From an uncultured Marinoscillum sp. (lineage in GTDB: Bacteria > Bacteroidota > Bacteroidia > Cytophagales > MED-G16), in assembly GCA_902628365.1 (NCBI GenBank), contig CACOMW010000007.1, positions 1 to 46,493 on the forward strand: 46,493 bases of DNA, written 5' to 3'. Both the position numbers and the translations under genes were made by a program. A model generated the notes under the pieces. The model was given only the letters and a program-made list of their open reading frames with translations, was not told where the DNA came from and made no database searches. Positions 18,095-27,478 of the stretch are shown here, one piece after another. The stretch's first letter is position 1. Each line of letters opens with the position of its first letter.

Positions 18095-19177
18095 ATGGGA
18101 AATTCAAAAGCTATTTCATTACTTTTCGGTTTAATTGTTGCCGTCATTTCAACTTTGTCAGCTTATATATTATCAGAAATGGAACCGACAAAACTTGGTT
18201 CAATCGCTATAATTTCATTTGCATCTTCAACTTTATTATTTGCAATAATTACTGAGTATTTGTTTGATAGAAAAATCGCATTAATCTATAAATCTTTTGA
18301 TAAGCTTAAAAAGAAAGAATTTGATGATTTAGAATATGATAATAGTGTAATAAATTCTATTAATCCTCTTAGAGGGATCAATAATCAAATTACTTCCTAT
18401 GCAAAATTAAAACAATTGGAAATTGATGAATTAAAACGTTTAGAAGAATTTAGGAGAGATTTTTTGCAAGATGTTTCTCATGAGCTTAAAACTCCTATTT
18501 TTTCTGCTCAAGGGTTTATTCATACCCTTATAGATGGAGCTATTGAAGATGAAAGAGTAAGATCAAAATTTTTAAGAAAAGCTGCTAAAAGCCTTGATTA
18601 TCTTGATCTCCTTGTAAGAGACCTTTTAACGATTTCTCAGATGGAGAGTGGAGAAATAAGAATGAAAAAAGAAACTTTTTGTATAAACGAATTAATAAAT
18701 GAAACAATTGAACAACTTGAACCTAGAGCCTCAAAAAATAAAATTAGTTTAATAAATAAAAATTTAAATGGTTCTGGAAAAATTTTGGTAGTTGCAGATT
18801 ATTATAGAATTTATCAAGTACTTAAAAATTTAGTAACTAATGCTATTAAGTATTCAGATCCACGTACTTCAGTAACTGTGTATATTAAAAAAAGAAAAAA
18901 AGTTGCCACAATACATGTAGAAGATCAAGGAAAGGGAATAGCTAAAAATCATAGAAAAAGAGTTTTTGAAAGATTTTATAGAATTGAAAAAAGTAGGTCA
19001 AAAGAAAGGGGAGGTACAGGACTTGGTTTAGCTATATCAAAACATATTATAGAAGGGCATAAAACAAAAATTAAATTAAAAAGTAAAGTTAATTTTGGTT
19101 CTACATTTTCTTTTAACTTAAAATTACTTCCTAAGAAGATTAAAAAAAGACAAAAAATCGCTCGAACATTAAATTAA
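18095..19177 (+). CDS. Sensor histidine kinase, PhoR-like
   Basis: A 360-residue membrane kinase. Two helices (about residues 8-27 and 35-53) are joined by only about eight periplasmic residues, so it cannot hold an external sensor domain. A roughly 70-residue cytoplasmic linker follows, then the HisKA domain with His129 in FLQDVSHELKTP, and the ATPase domain with N box LVTNAIKYSD, G1 DQGKGI, F box RVFERFYRIEKSRS and G2 GGTGLGLAISKHI. The cytoplasmic linker, the membrane itself or another protein would have to supply the signal. It lies upstream of the L13 operon but is separated from it by its own promoter region. Confidence 0.93.
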   Translation: MGNSKAISLLFGLIVAVISTLSAYILSEMEPTKLGSIAIISFASSTLLFAIITEYLFDRKIALIYKSFDKLKKKEFDDLEYDNSVINSINPLRGINNQITSYAKLKQLEIDELKRLEEFRRDFLQDVSHELKTPIFSAQGFIHTLIDGAIEDERVRSKFLRKAAKSLDYLDLLVRDLLTISQMESGEIRMKKETFCINELINETIEQLEPRASKNKISLINKNLNGSGKILVVADYYRIYQVLKNLVTNAIKYSDPRTSVTVYIKKRKKVATIHVEDQGKGIAKNHRKRVFERFYRIEKSRSKERGGTGLGLAISKHIIEGHKTKIKLKSKVNFGSTFSFNLKLLPKKIKKRQKIARTLN

Positions 19178-19205
19178 CAGTTTTATAATTATTTTATTTA
19201 TACTG

Positions 19206-19236
19206 TTGCTTTTAATTATTAATAAATCTATTTTTG
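19206..19236 (+). promoter_or_regulatory. Promoter of the rplM-rpsI-rpsB-tsf operon
   Basis: TTG at 19206-19208, 20 bases, then TATTTTTG at 19229-19236. This fits the Bacteroidota form TTG-N17-23-TAnnTTTG. Transcription would start near 19243, only about 16 bases before the L13 start codon. It lies downstream of the kinase stop, so the ribosomal genes can be expressed independently of the two-component system. Confidence 0.65.
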
Positions 19237-19258
19237 CTCACATTTTAAAAATAGATAA

Positions 19259-19705
19259 TTGGATTCAAATAGTTTTAAAACAAAGTCAGTAGATATAAAG
19301 ACATTACAAAAGTCTTGGTTTGTAGTGGATGCAGACAATAAGGTATTAGGCAGGTTATCATCTGAAGTAGCTAAAATTCTTAGAGGTAAGAATAATTCCT
19401 ATTTTACACCGAATTTTGATTGTGGAGATTATGTTGTAGTAATTAATTCAGATAAAATTAAATTGACAGGAAAAAAATGGAAAGAAAAAAAATATATTAG
19501 ACACACGGGATATCCAGGTGGTCAAAGAGAAACTACTCCATTGAAGTTAAAAGAAGATAAATCATCAAAATTTATCATTGAAAAAGCAGTTAGGGGGATG
19601 CTTCCAAAAAATAGATTAGGAAGAAAGTTATTTAACAATTTATTTGTATACGAGGGAACTGACCATCCTCATGAGGGACAAAAACCAAAAGAAATTAAAT
19701 TATAA
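19259..19705 (+). CDS. rplM: 50S ribosomal protein L13
   Basis: Large-subunit protein that assembles early. The 148 residues include SWFVVDADNKVLGRLSSEVAKILRG, HTGYPGG, AVRGMLPKNRLGR and the final DHPHEGQKPKE. The start codon is TTG 19259: homologues in this phylum begin M-D/N-x-x-S-Y/F-K-T, and the frame here reads MDSNSFKT, so the TTG is well supported. No in-frame ATG lies near it. It heads the operon L13-S9-S2-EF-Ts. Confidence 0.95.
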   Translation: MDSNSFKTKSVDIKTLQKSWFVVDADNKVLGRLSSEVAKILRGKNNSYFTPNFDCGDYVVVINSDKIKLTGKKWKEKKYIRHTGYPGGQRETTPLKLKEDKSSKFIIEKAVRGMLPKNRLGRKLFNNLFVYEGTDHPHEGQKPKEIKL

Positions 19706-19706
19706 T

Positions 19707-20099
19707 ATGGTAGAATATATCAATTCAATAGGAAGAAGAAAGACATCAGTAGCAAGAGCTTATATGAAGGCTGGCGGTAAAGGTCAGATAACTATTAATG
19801 ATAAAAAATTTGAGAAATATTTTGTTTCAAAATTGTTACAATTAATTGTTAAACAACCCCATGATTTAATTGGTATATCTAATGACTTTGATTTCAAAAT
19901 AAAAGTTTTTGGTGGAGGCTTGAAAGGTCAAGCTGAGGCAATTAGGTTAGCAATTGCTAGAGCATTTGTAAAAAATGACCCTGAATGCAAACCTACTTTA
20001 AAAAAACAAGGTTTATTAACTAGAGATCCAAGAATGGTTGAGAGGAAAAAATATGGAAGAAGAAAAGCAAGAAGAGCATTCCAGTGGGTAAAAAGATAA
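19707..20099 (+). CDS. rpsI: 30S ribosomal protein S9
   Basis: Small-subunit protein whose C-terminal tail reaches the P-site tRNA. From ATG 19707 it has 130 residues: INSIGRRKTSVARAYMK at the start, GGGLKGQAEAIRLAIARA in the middle, and a basic tail ending FQWVKR (consensus FSKR). The frame is open further upstream to 19644, but that stretch lies inside rplM. ATG 19707 is one base after the L13 stop and matches family length. Confidence 0.96.
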   Translation: MVEYINSIGRRKTSVARAYMKAGGKGQITINDKKFEKYFVSKLLQLIVKQPHDLIGISNDFDFKIKVFGGGLKGQAEAIRLAIARAFVKNDPECKPTLKKQGLLTRDPRMVERKKYGRRKARRAFQWVKR

Positions 20100-20108
20100 T
20101 TATATAAG

Positions 20109-20915
20109 ATGGATAAACTTAATCATAAAGAGTTATTAAAAGCTGGAGTTCATTTCGGGCATCTCACAAGAAAGTGGAATCCTAAAATGGCAGAATATAT
20201 TTTTATGGAGCAAAATGGAATTCATTTGATTGATTTGAATAGAACTATTGATTGTGCTTTTACTGCTGTTACTTCTTTGAAAAATATTGTTAAATCTGGT
20301 AGAAAAGTTATGTTTGTTGCAACTAAAAAACAAGCAAAAGACTACGTATCAAAGATTGCAAAAAAATTGAATATGCCATTCGTAACAGAGAGATGGCTTG
20401 GAGGTATGTTAACTAATTTTTCAACAATTAGAAAATCATTGAAAAAACTTTCTTCATATGAAAATCAAATGAATAGCGAAACTTTTGAATCAGATTTTAG
20501 GAAAAAGGAAAAACTTACAATTTCAAGAGAAAAAGCTAAGTTAGAAAAAGTTTTAGGAGGGATTACTTCGTTATCAAGAATTCCTGCAGCTATATTTATT
20601 GTAGATATAAAATTTGAAGAAATTGCATTGAAAGAAGCCAAAAAACTTAATCTTCCAATTTATGGTTTAGTTGATACGAATTCGAATCCTAATCTAGTTG
20701 ATTTTCCTATACCTGCGAATGATGACTCATTCAATTCTATTTCTTTTTTATTGGACTATGTTGCTAAAGGTATTCAGGAGGGATTAGATGAAAGAGAAAA
20801 GTTAAAAGAAGAAATTCGAATTAAAGAAGAAAAAGAGGCTGCCTTAAAAGAAAAGGAAGTAACAGAGCAAGCTATGAAAGAAAAAAAAGAAACTCTTAAA
20901 TCTAAAAAATCTTAA
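20109..20915 (+). CDS. rpsB: 30S ribosomal protein S2
   Basis: Small-subunit protein bridging head and body. The 268 residues include LLKAGVHFGHLTRKWNPKM at the start, FVATKKQAKDYV, RWLGGMLTNFSTI, and GLVDTNSNPNLVDFPIPANDD. The last 30-35 residues are a Lys/Glu-rich helical tail, a common extension in this phylum. It starts nine bases after rpsI. Confidence 0.97.
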   Translation: MDKLNHKELLKAGVHFGHLTRKWNPKMAEYIFMEQNGIHLIDLNRTIDCAFTAVTSLKNIVKSGRKVMFVATKKQAKDYVSKIAKKLNMPFVTERWLGGMLTNFSTIRKSLKKLSSYENQMNSETFESDFRKKEKLTISREKAKLEKVLGGITSLSRIPAAIFIVDIKFEEIALKEAKKLNLPIYGLVDTNSNPNLVDFPIPANDDSFNSISFLLDYVAKGIQEGLDEREKLKEEIRIKEEKEAALKEKEVTEQAMKEKKETLKSKKS

Positions 20916-20937
20916 ATTTTTTTTAATCAATTTAATT

Positions 20938-21774
20938 ATGTCAACAAATATTACTGCTAAACAGGTTAATGAACTAAGACAGAAAACTGGTTCTGGAATG
21001 ATGGATTGCAAAAAAGCTTTAGTTGAATCTAATGGCGACTTTGAAAAAGCAATTGATATTTTAAGAAAAAAAGGCCAAAAAGTATCAGCATCTAGATCTG
21101 ATAGAAAAACTTCTGAAGGGGTAGTGGTGTATAGATTAAATGATGAAAATTCAAAAGGATTTATACTTTCTTTTACTTGTGAAACTGATTTTGTTGCAAA
21201 AAATGAAGATTTTTTGAATTTAGCTAATGCTATTATTGACATATCAAGAGATATGGATGCAACTTCTTTAGATCAAATTTTATCTTTTGAATTAAATGGC
21301 CAATCAGTTGAACAAAGTATTATTGATTTAGTTGGAAAAATTGGTGAAAAAATTGAAATATCAGACTATAAAGCTCTTTCGGGAGAGAAAATAGTTCCTT
21401 ATATTCATGCTGGAAACAAATTGGGTGTTTTAGTTTCTCTAAAAAATGTTACTAATTTAGATTATACATCTATTGGTAAAGATGTTGCAATGCAAATTGC
21501 TTCTATGAATCCAATAGCATTAGATAGTGATGGTGTTGATCAATCAATTGTTGAAAAAGAAATAGAGATAGGGAAAGAACAAGCTTTAAAAGAAGGTAAA
21601 CCTGAGCATATTGTTGAAAAAATTGCGCAAGGAAAGCTTCAGAAGTTTTTAAAAGATAATACATTGTTAAATCAACAATTTGTGAAAGATAATTCTGTAA
21701 CTATTAAAAATTATCTTTCGTCTTTTTCTTCTGATTTGACTATTGAAAGTTTTATTAGAATTTCGATTGGATAA
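20938..21774 (+). CDS. tsf: Elongation factor Ts
   Basis: Nucleotide exchange factor for EF-Tu. It has 278 residues with the UBA-like start and the signature LRQKTGSGMMDCKKALVES, then ETDFVAKNEDF and the dimerisation/core domain with YIHAGNKLGVLV and DVAMQIASMNP. It starts 22 bases after rpsB, as in most bacteria. The convergent aminopeptidase stop lies 14 bases downstream with no visible hairpin between. Confidence 0.97.
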   Translation: MSTNITAKQVNELRQKTGSGMMDCKKALVESNGDFEKAIDILRKKGQKVSASRSDRKTSEGVVVYRLNDENSKGFILSFTCETDFVAKNEDFLNLANAIIDISRDMDATSLDQILSFELNGQSVEQSIIDLVGKIGEKIEISDYKALSGEKIVPYIHAGNKLGVLVSLKNVTNLDYTSIGKDVAMQIASMNPIALDSDGVDQSIVEKEIEIGKEQALKEGKPEHIVEKIAQGKLQKFLKDNTLLNQQFVKDNSVTIKNYLSSFSSDLTIESFIRISIG

Positions 21775-21788
21775 AATATACCCAATAA

Positions 21789-23078
21789 TTATTTATTCAT
21801 TAATTCTTCAATTTCCTCTGGTAAAATGGGTATTTCATTCATTAAATTAATATTTTCATTTTCTCCCACAAGAATATCATCTTCTAATCTAATACCAAGG
21901 TTTTCCTCTTTAATATATATACCAGGTTCAACTGTAAATACATTCCCAATCTCTATTTCACAATCGAAATTTCCAACATCGTGTACATCTAGCCCTAAAT
22001 GATGTGAGGTTCCGTGCATAAAGTATTTTAATGAAAGTGGATTTTTTTTATCTTGTTTTCGAACCTCATTTTTATTTAATAAACCGATATTGATTAGTTC
22101 ACTTTCCATTATTTTTTGTATTTCTATATGATATTGATTTATTGATATTCCAGGTCTTAATATTTTAGTTGCCTCATTTTTAACATTTAATACTGCGTTA
22201 TATATTTTTAGTTGTTTAGAAGAAAATTTTCCATTAATTGGAATAGTTCTTGTCATATCAGACTTATAATTAGCAAATTCCGCAGCCACATCCATTAGAA
22301 TCATTTCATTATCCTTACATATAGAATTATTGATATTATAATGCAAACAACACGCGTTGATTCCAGCAGCAATTATTGGTTCATATGCAAAACCTTTGGA
22401 TTTATTTTTTATAAACTCATGAATATACTCTGCTTCTATTTCATATTCCCATACATTTGGTCTAACAAAATTTAAAATCCTTCTAAAACCTTTTTCTGTT
22501 ATCTTACATGCTTTTGTTATTAAATCAATTTCAATTTGATTCTTAATCATTCTTTGATTACTTAAAATCGGATAGGATTTTAAAAATTTATGATTTTTAT
22601 ATTTTTTTGAGAAATATTTAAAAAACTTTTCTTGATTCGTTTCAACTCTATTTACGGACCTTGGATGTTCATTTTTTTCAAAATAAATATTTGAACATTT
22701 TGATAAAATTTTTTCTAATATACTCTCAAATTTATTATTCCAGTGAACTGTTTTTATACCTGATAAATTAGTACACTCTTTTTTGGTTAATTTATTTCCT
22801 TCCCAAATAGAAATAAATTCATTAGTTTCTTTCATGAACAAAATTTCTCTGTACTTTTCATCATGATAATCAGGTGCAATAATTAATATTGAGTCTTCTT
22901 GATCAATACCAGATAAATATAAAAGGTTAGTATTTTGAACAAACGGCATGGTACCATCTGCGTTAGTTGGCATAATATCATTTGATAAAAATATTGCAAC
23001 AGAATTTGGCTTCATCTTATTAACAAAGTCTTTTCTGTTTTTAATAAATAATCTTTTATCTATAGGTGGATATTTCAT
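21789..23078 (-). CDS. pepP: Xaa-Pro aminopeptidase (M24B family)
   Basis: Dinuclear-metal peptidase releasing the N-terminal residue before proline; cytoplasmic, no signal peptide. The 429 residues comprise an N-terminal AMP_N domain (about 1-170) and a C-terminal pita-bread domain with the ligands: two Asp in MDVAAEFANYKSDMTRTIP, His in HGTSHHLGLDVHDVG, Glu in EPGIYI and Glu in RLEDDILV. Length and two-domain layout fit PepP. The gene stands alone. Confidence 0.93.
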   Translation of the reverse strand: MKYPPIDKRLFIKNRKDFVNKMKPNSVAIFLSNDIMPTNADGTMPFVQNTNLLYLSGIDQEDSILIIAPDYHDEKYREILFMKETNEFISIWEGNKLTKKECTNLSGIKTVHWNNKFESILEKILSKCSNIYFEKNEHPRSVNRVETNQEKFFKYFSKKYKNHKFLKSYPILSNQRMIKNQIEIDLITKACKITEKGFRRILNFVRPNVWEYEIEAEYIHEFIKNKSKGFAYEPIIAAGINACCLHYNINNSICKDNEMILMDVAAEFANYKSDMTRTIPINGKFSSKQLKIYNAVLNVKNEATKILRPGISINQYHIEIQKIMESELINIGLLNKNEVRKQDKKNPLSLKYFMHGTSHHLGLDVHDVGNFDCEIEIGNVFTVEPGIYIKEENLGIRLEDDILVGENENINLMNEIPILPEEIEELMNK

Positions 23079-23132
23079 TAATATTTCATTAATCTTTAAT
23101 CCTAAATTAATGTTTTTAATCTAATAACTATA

Positions 23133-23140
23133 TAATTTTG
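23133..23140 (+). promoter_or_regulatory. Candidate -7 element for the O-methyltransferase gene
   Basis: TAATTTTG matches TAnnTTTG, 24 bases before ATG 23165. It covers the TTG codon (23138) that could otherwise be read as a start, which supports starting translation at the ATG. No TTG at the -33 position is visible. Confidence 0.4.
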
Positions 23141-23164
23141 AAAGAAATTAAAACTAATAATAGA

Positions 23165-23803
23165 ATGGATTTTATTGATAAAAATCTTCAGTCTTATGTT
23201 GAATCTCATTCTGATTCTGAAACAGAATTGTTAGAAGAAATTAATAGATATACTAATTTAAATGTGATAAATCCTCGAATGTTATCTGGGCATTTACAAG
23301 GAAGAATATTAAGTTTTATTTCAAGAATGATTAATCCAAAAACAATATTAGAAATAGGCACATATACTGGCTATTCAGCTATTTGTTTATTAGAAGGACT
23401 TAAAAAAAAACAAGGAAAAATAATTACTATTGATAAAAATGATGAAATTTCTGAAAAGGTTAAATTTTTTTTTAAAAAATCTAAAAGTTTTCATAAAATT
23501 AATTATTTAATTGGCGATGCAGTCACTATTATATCTAAACTAAAGGAAACTTTTGATTTAGTTTTTATAGATGCAGATAAAGAGAATTATTCAAAATATT
23601 TTGATCTTGTTTTTCCAAAATTATCAAAAGGTGGATTTATTATAGTAGACAATGTTTTATGGAGCGGAAAAATTTTAAATGAAAAAAAAGATAAGTTGAC
23701 CAAAATTATTGATAATTTCAATAAAAAAATTTCTAGAGATAATAGAATAAGAAAAGTAATTCTTCCTGTTAGAGATGGAATCACTTTAATTCAAAAAAAA
23801 TGA
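23165..23803 (+). CDS. O-methyltransferase, COMT-like (class I SAM-dependent)
   Basis: A 212-residue SAM-dependent methyltransferase of the catechol-O-methyltransferase-like family. Motifs: LNxxNPRMLSGHLQGRILS near the N-terminus, SAM-binding EIGTYTGYSAICLLEG, FDLVFIDADKENY with the metal-binding Asp, and GGFIIVDNVLWSG. The frame is open nine codons further up to a TTG at 23138. I chose ATG 23165 because homologues begin close to it and because a promoter-like box covers the TTG. Substrate unknown. Its stop overlaps the next start (ATGA). Confidence 0.87.
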   Translation: MDFIDKNLQSYVESHSDSETELLEEINRYTNLNVINPRMLSGHLQGRILSFISRMINPKTILEIGTYTGYSAICLLEGLKKKQGKIITIDKNDEISEKVKFFFKKSKSFHKINYLIGDAVTIISKLKETFDLVFIDADKENYSKYFDLVFPKLSKGGFIIVDNVLWSGKILNEKKDKLTKIIDNFNKKISRDNRIRKVILPVRDGITLIQKK

Positions 23804-25068
23804 AGAAGTATATTTTTTTATTTTTTATTTTATTTTTTTTTATTGAGAATTTAAATTCTCAAAGTCAAGATTATGCTACGCCACAAGTTCCATCTTCATT
23901 TTTTCTAGATAATATGAAAATAGAAATAAATGATGATGCAAGAAAAGAAATTCAAAATGAAGTTGATGCATTACATTTAAATAGAAAATATTTATTGCTT
24001 ATACTAGATAGAGTATCGATTTACTTTCCAATAATTGAAAAAATCTTAAAAGAAGAAAATATACCTGATGATTTCAAATACCTTTCTATTCAAGAAAGTT
24101 CTTTAATTTCCGATGCTGAGTCAAGTTCAAATGCGGTTGGCTTCTGGCAGTTTAAATCTGAAACTGCAAAATCACATGGCCTTCAAATAAATAAGTTTGT
24201 TGATGAAAGGTTAAATATTATCTCTTCAACCCGAGCAGCATGTTCATATTTGAAAGAAAATAATTTTTATTTTGATAACTGGATTTATTCTCTTTTATCT
24301 TATATGACTGGTTTGACAGGTGCACGCTCAATAGTAGATGAAAAAATGTATGGTGCAAAAAGGTTGAAAATTGATAAAAAAACTCATTGGTATATAAAAA
24401 AGTTCATTGCTCATAAGGTAGCTTTTCAAGAAGAACTTAACCATAAAAACTCTCAAAATATTATTCTTAAAGAATATTCCAATTATAATAATAGATCGAT
24501 AAAAAGTATTTCAGATGAATTTGATATTGATTATGATAGATTAATTTCTTATAACAAATGGATAAAATCAAAACAAATTCCTGATGATAAAAAATATTTT
24601 GTAATTATTCCATTTAATCAAAAAAATATTTTAGCTTTTCAAAATATTAAGATTGATGCAGTTTCTGAAAATGCAGTTTTATATAATGAATCAGAATTTG
24701 ATAAAAATATAATATCAATAGCTAATTTGGCTATAATTTATTTGAATGGTCTTCCAGCTATAATTGCTGATTCATTAGATTCCTTTAATAGTATTTCTAA
24801 AACTTTTAAAATTTCTATTGAGAATTTAAAAAAATATAATGATATGGATTATAATCAAAAAATAGAAAATGGAAATATTTATTATTTAAAGAGAAAAAGG
24901 AAAAGAGCTAGAGTTTTCACATATAATCCTCGCGGTGATGATACGCTTTGGAACGTTTCTCAAAAATTTGGAATTCGCCTTTCAAGTCTTAAAAAATTAA
25001 ATAATATCCAAAACAATCAATTACCATTAAACAAGAAAATTATTTTGAGAAATAGTATATGGTTTTAA
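23800..25068 (+). CDS. Membrane-bound lytic transglycosylase with LysM, MltD-like
   Basis: A 422-residue exported peptidoglycan-cleaving enzyme. There is a signal peptide at residues 1-20, then an SLT domain (about 65-215) with catalytic Glu99 in LSIQESSL and the AVGFWQF motif typical of MltD-type enzymes. A long linker follows, then at least one C-terminal LysM module (about 370-418: DDTLWNVSQKFGIRLSSLKKLN). An earlier degenerate LysM-like segment (about 230-275) is possible. The start ATG overlaps the methyltransferase stop by four bases, so translation is coupled. No lipobox, so probably periplasmic. Confidence 0.88.
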   Translation: MKKYIFLFFILFFFIENLNSQSQDYATPQVPSSFFLDNMKIEINDDARKEIQNEVDALHLNRKYLLLILDRVSIYFPIIEKILKEENIPDDFKYLSIQESSLISDAESSSNAVGFWQFKSETAKSHGLQINKFVDERLNIISSTRAACSYLKENNFYFDNWIYSLLSYMTGLTGARSIVDEKMYGAKRLKIDKKTHWYIKKFIAHKVAFQEELNHKNSQNIILKEYSNYNNRSIKSISDEFDIDYDRLISYNKWIKSKQIPDDKKYFVIIPFNQKNILAFQNIKIDAVSENAVLYNESEFDKNIISIANLAIIYLNGLPAIIADSLDSFNSISKTFKISIENLKKYNDMDYNQKIENGNIYYLKRKRKRARVFTYNPRGDDTLWNVSQKFGIRLSSLKKLNNIQNNQLPLNKKIILRNSIWF

Positions 25069-25075
25069 AAAAAAA

Positions 25076-26269
25076 TTATTTTATAATCTTTTCAATTATT
25101 TTACCATCTTTTTTACTTTTTAATAGTAGTTTTTTATCTCCATAATGGGTTGTCTCTTCTTTTACCAAATAATAGTTTTCATCATAATCTTGTAACGTAT
25201 TTATTTTTTCAACTCCTTTTTTGCCTCTCCATAAATCTAGTTTTATTGGTTCCCATTTTTTACTCTTAATGGATTTGTATGATGCATCAATGATTGCATT
25301 TACAATATAACCATCATAAAATGTTTCTCTTGGGGTTTTATTTTTTTCAAGACTGTCAAACATATCAGCAAACATATGATTATAACCAAGTTCATTTAGT
25401 TCATCACCTACTGGGAATAACCAACCAGAATCAGATTCAGCTTTTTCTGCAACATAATCACTTCCTTTGCCTGTTGTAAACATTTCAAAACCTGTTCGAA
25501 GAAATGAATTTACCCATATTGTTCCTTCAGTTCCCATAACTTCATCTCTTAAATCCATTCCACCTCTAAACGTCCAACTTACTTCAAATTGACCAATAGC
25601 ACCATTTTCGTATTTAACTAAACCAATAGCATGATCTTCTGCATCAATAGGTTTTACTTGTGTATCTCCCCAACACATAACTTCTATTGGTTTAATATCT
25701 TTACCTATATAACTTCTTGCTATTTCAATACAGTGACAACCTAAATCTAGGATACAACCTCCACCAGCCAATTCCTTATCCCAAAACCATTCACTATGTG
25801 GTCCAGGATGAGTTTCTCTTGATTTTGCCCAAATTATTTTTCCTAAGCTTCCTGATTTTACACTTTCTAAACCCTTTAAGAATTTCGGTGTATAGCAAAG
25901 GTCTTCAAGATATCCTGCAAAAATTCCTGCTTTTTCAACAGCTTCAACCATTCTTTTTGCTTCATCAGCATTTCTTCCTAAAGGTTTAGTGCAAATAACA
26001 GATTTTTTATGTTTACAACATAAGTGAACTGCCTCTTCATGTAAATTATTAGGTAAAGATATACATACGACATCTACATCTTTATGAGAAATAGATTCTT
26101 CCATATTTGTTGACCAGTGTGGAACCTTATAATCTTTAGCAAATTTTTTTGCACTTTCTTCTCTTCTGGAATAAATTGAAATGACTCGATCTTTATTCCT
26201 ATAACCATGTAATGAATCTGTATAGAATCTACCAATAAAACCTGATCCTAACATTGAAATTTTTTGCAT
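25076..26269 (-). CDS. Gfo/Idh/MocA family oxidoreductase (cytoplasmic)
   Basis: A 397-residue NAD(P)-dependent sugar or polyol dehydrogenase-like protein. N-terminal Rossmann fold with GSGFIGRFY (residues 7-15), the catalytic-lysine motif here as CTKPLGRNADEA (usual form EKP), then the C-terminal alpha/beta domain with AGGGCILDLGCHCIEIARS. No signal peptide. It follows the MFS transporter after six bases and faces a second, Tat-exported family member across a short divergent region, suggesting one carbohydrate-use locus. The substrate cannot be read from sequence. Confidence 0.88.
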   Translation of the reverse strand: MQKISMLGSGFIGRFYTDSLHGYRNKDRVISIYSRREESAKKFAKDYKVPHWSTNMEESISHKDVDVVCISLPNNLHEEAVHLCCKHKKSVICTKPLGRNADEAKRMVEAVEKAGIFAGYLEDLCYTPKFLKGLESVKSGSLGKIIWAKSRETHPGPHSEWFWDKELAGGGCILDLGCHCIEIARSYIGKDIKPIEVMCWGDTQVKPIDAEDHAIGLVKYENGAIGQFEVSWTFRGGMDLRDEVMGTEGTIWVNSFLRTGFEMFTTGKGSDYVAEKAESDSGWLFPVGDELNELGYNHMFADMFDSLEKNKTPRETFYDGYIVNAIIDASYKSIKSKKWEPIKLDLWRGKKGVEKINTLQDYDENYYLVKEETTHYGDKKLLLKSKKDGKIIEKIIK

Positions 26270-26275
26270 AATTCT

Positions 26276-27478
26276 TTATTTTTTTTCTTTAAAAAATATC
26301 ATTAAAAATAATAAAACAGCTCCAGAAATATAAGCTGGAATCATCCATATTTCTGACCAATTTTTTATTCCATCAACAGTATAACTATCAGTTATTATTC
26401 CAGAAAACCAAGAACCTATAGTCATTCCAATTCCGTATGTTGCAACCGTAAATAATCCTTGAGCTGCATTTTTAATTTTTTCTCCTGCTTTATTTTCTGT
26501 ATACATATATCCTGTAACAAAGAAAAAGTCATAACAAATTCCATGAAGAATAATTCCCGCCATCAACATCCAATAGTAATCATTACTCATATCACCATTT
26601 GAAAAAAAGAAAAATCTTAATGCCCATGCGGCTATTCCTATTATAAGGATATTTTTCACTCCTAATCTATAATAAAGTAATGGGATAGATAATATGAATA
26701 TGGCTTCTGATACCTGCCCAAGAATCATTTTACCAGCGGCTCCTTCCATTCCTATGTCATTAAGAAAAACATTTGCAAATGAATAATAGAATGATAATGG
26801 AATACAAATTAAAATAGCAGATATAAAGAAAATCAAATACGATTTATCCTTTAGAAGTACCAGTGCTTCAAGACCAAAACTTGAATCATCTATTTTTCCT
26901 TTTGGTGGTACATCTGGTAAAGTAAAAGAAAAAACTCCAAGTAGTATAGAGGCTCCAGATGCAATATAAAATGTATAAGGTAATGTAGTATTACTAGCTT
27001 CTAATCCTAAACCAAATTTTTGTCCGAATATTATATTAGAACCAATAACTAAACCTGCAATGATCCACCCAAAAGTTCCAAAAAATCTAATTATTGGAAA
27101 AACTTTTCCAGTATCACTGACATTAGCAAAAACAATATTATTTGAAAGAGCAACTGTGGGCATATACATTAATGAATAAAATAGAACAATTAATAAAAAA
27201 AGAAACGATGAAGAAACTTGAGTTACATACAATAAAAGTAATCCTCCAATTAAATGTAATCCTCCCATTGCTTTTTGTGCAGAAAAGTATCTATCTGCAA
27301 TAGCTCCAACAAAAAATGGAGAAATTATAGCTGCAAAAGCAAAGGCACTATAGGTATTTCCAATTTCAGCACCAGAAGAGTTCAATATTTTTGACATGTA
27401 TGTTGCAGCAGTAACATACCAAGCCCCCCAAATAAAATATTGGAGAAACATCATTATAGATAGTTTAATATTGTTCAC
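26276..27478 (-). CDS. MFS transporter, nucleoside:H+ symporter (NHS) type
   Basis: A 400-residue inner-membrane transporter with about 12 hydrophobic segments. The start, IKLSIMMFLQYFIWGAWYVT, and the GAIADRYFSAQK loop are typical of the NupG/XapB-like family, which in Bacteroidota often accompanies sugar or glycoside oxidoreductase genes. The start is GTG 27478; alternative ATGs at residues 9-10 would cut into the first helix. It lies directly upstream of the cytoplasmic Gfo/Idh gene in the same direction. Nucleoside transport is the family name, but a sugar or glycoside substrate is equally likely here. Confidence 0.85.
   Translation of the reverse strand: MNNIKLSIMMFLQYFIWGAWYVTAATYMSKILNSSGAEIGNTYSAFAFAAIISPFFVGAIADRYFSAQKAMGGLHLIGGLLLLYVTQVSSSFLFLLIVLFYSLMYMPTVALSNNIVFANVSDTGKVFPIIRFFGTFGWIIAGLVIGSNIIFGQKFGLGLEASNTTLPYTFYIASGASILLGVFSFTLPDVPPKGKIDDSSFGLEALVLLKDKSYLIFFISAILICIPLSFYYSFANVFLNDIGMEGAAGKMILGQVSEAIFILSIPLLYYRLGVKNILIIGIAAWALRFFFFSNGDMSNDYYWMLMAGIILHGICYDFFFVTGYMYTENKAGEKIKNAAQGLFTVATYGIGMTIGSWFSGIITDSYTVDGIKNWSEIWMIPAYISGAVLLFLMIFFKEKK

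Noticed and set aside
19644-19706. N-terminal extension of S9 from inside rplM
   Set aside because: S9 proteins begin near the INSIGRRKTS motif, and ATG 19707 directly follows the L13 stop.
20844-21242. 132-codon antisense frame across rpsB and tsf
   Set aside because: Phe/Ser/Lys-rich composition typical of reversed Lys-rich genes; it covers the junction of two certain ribosomal-operon genes.
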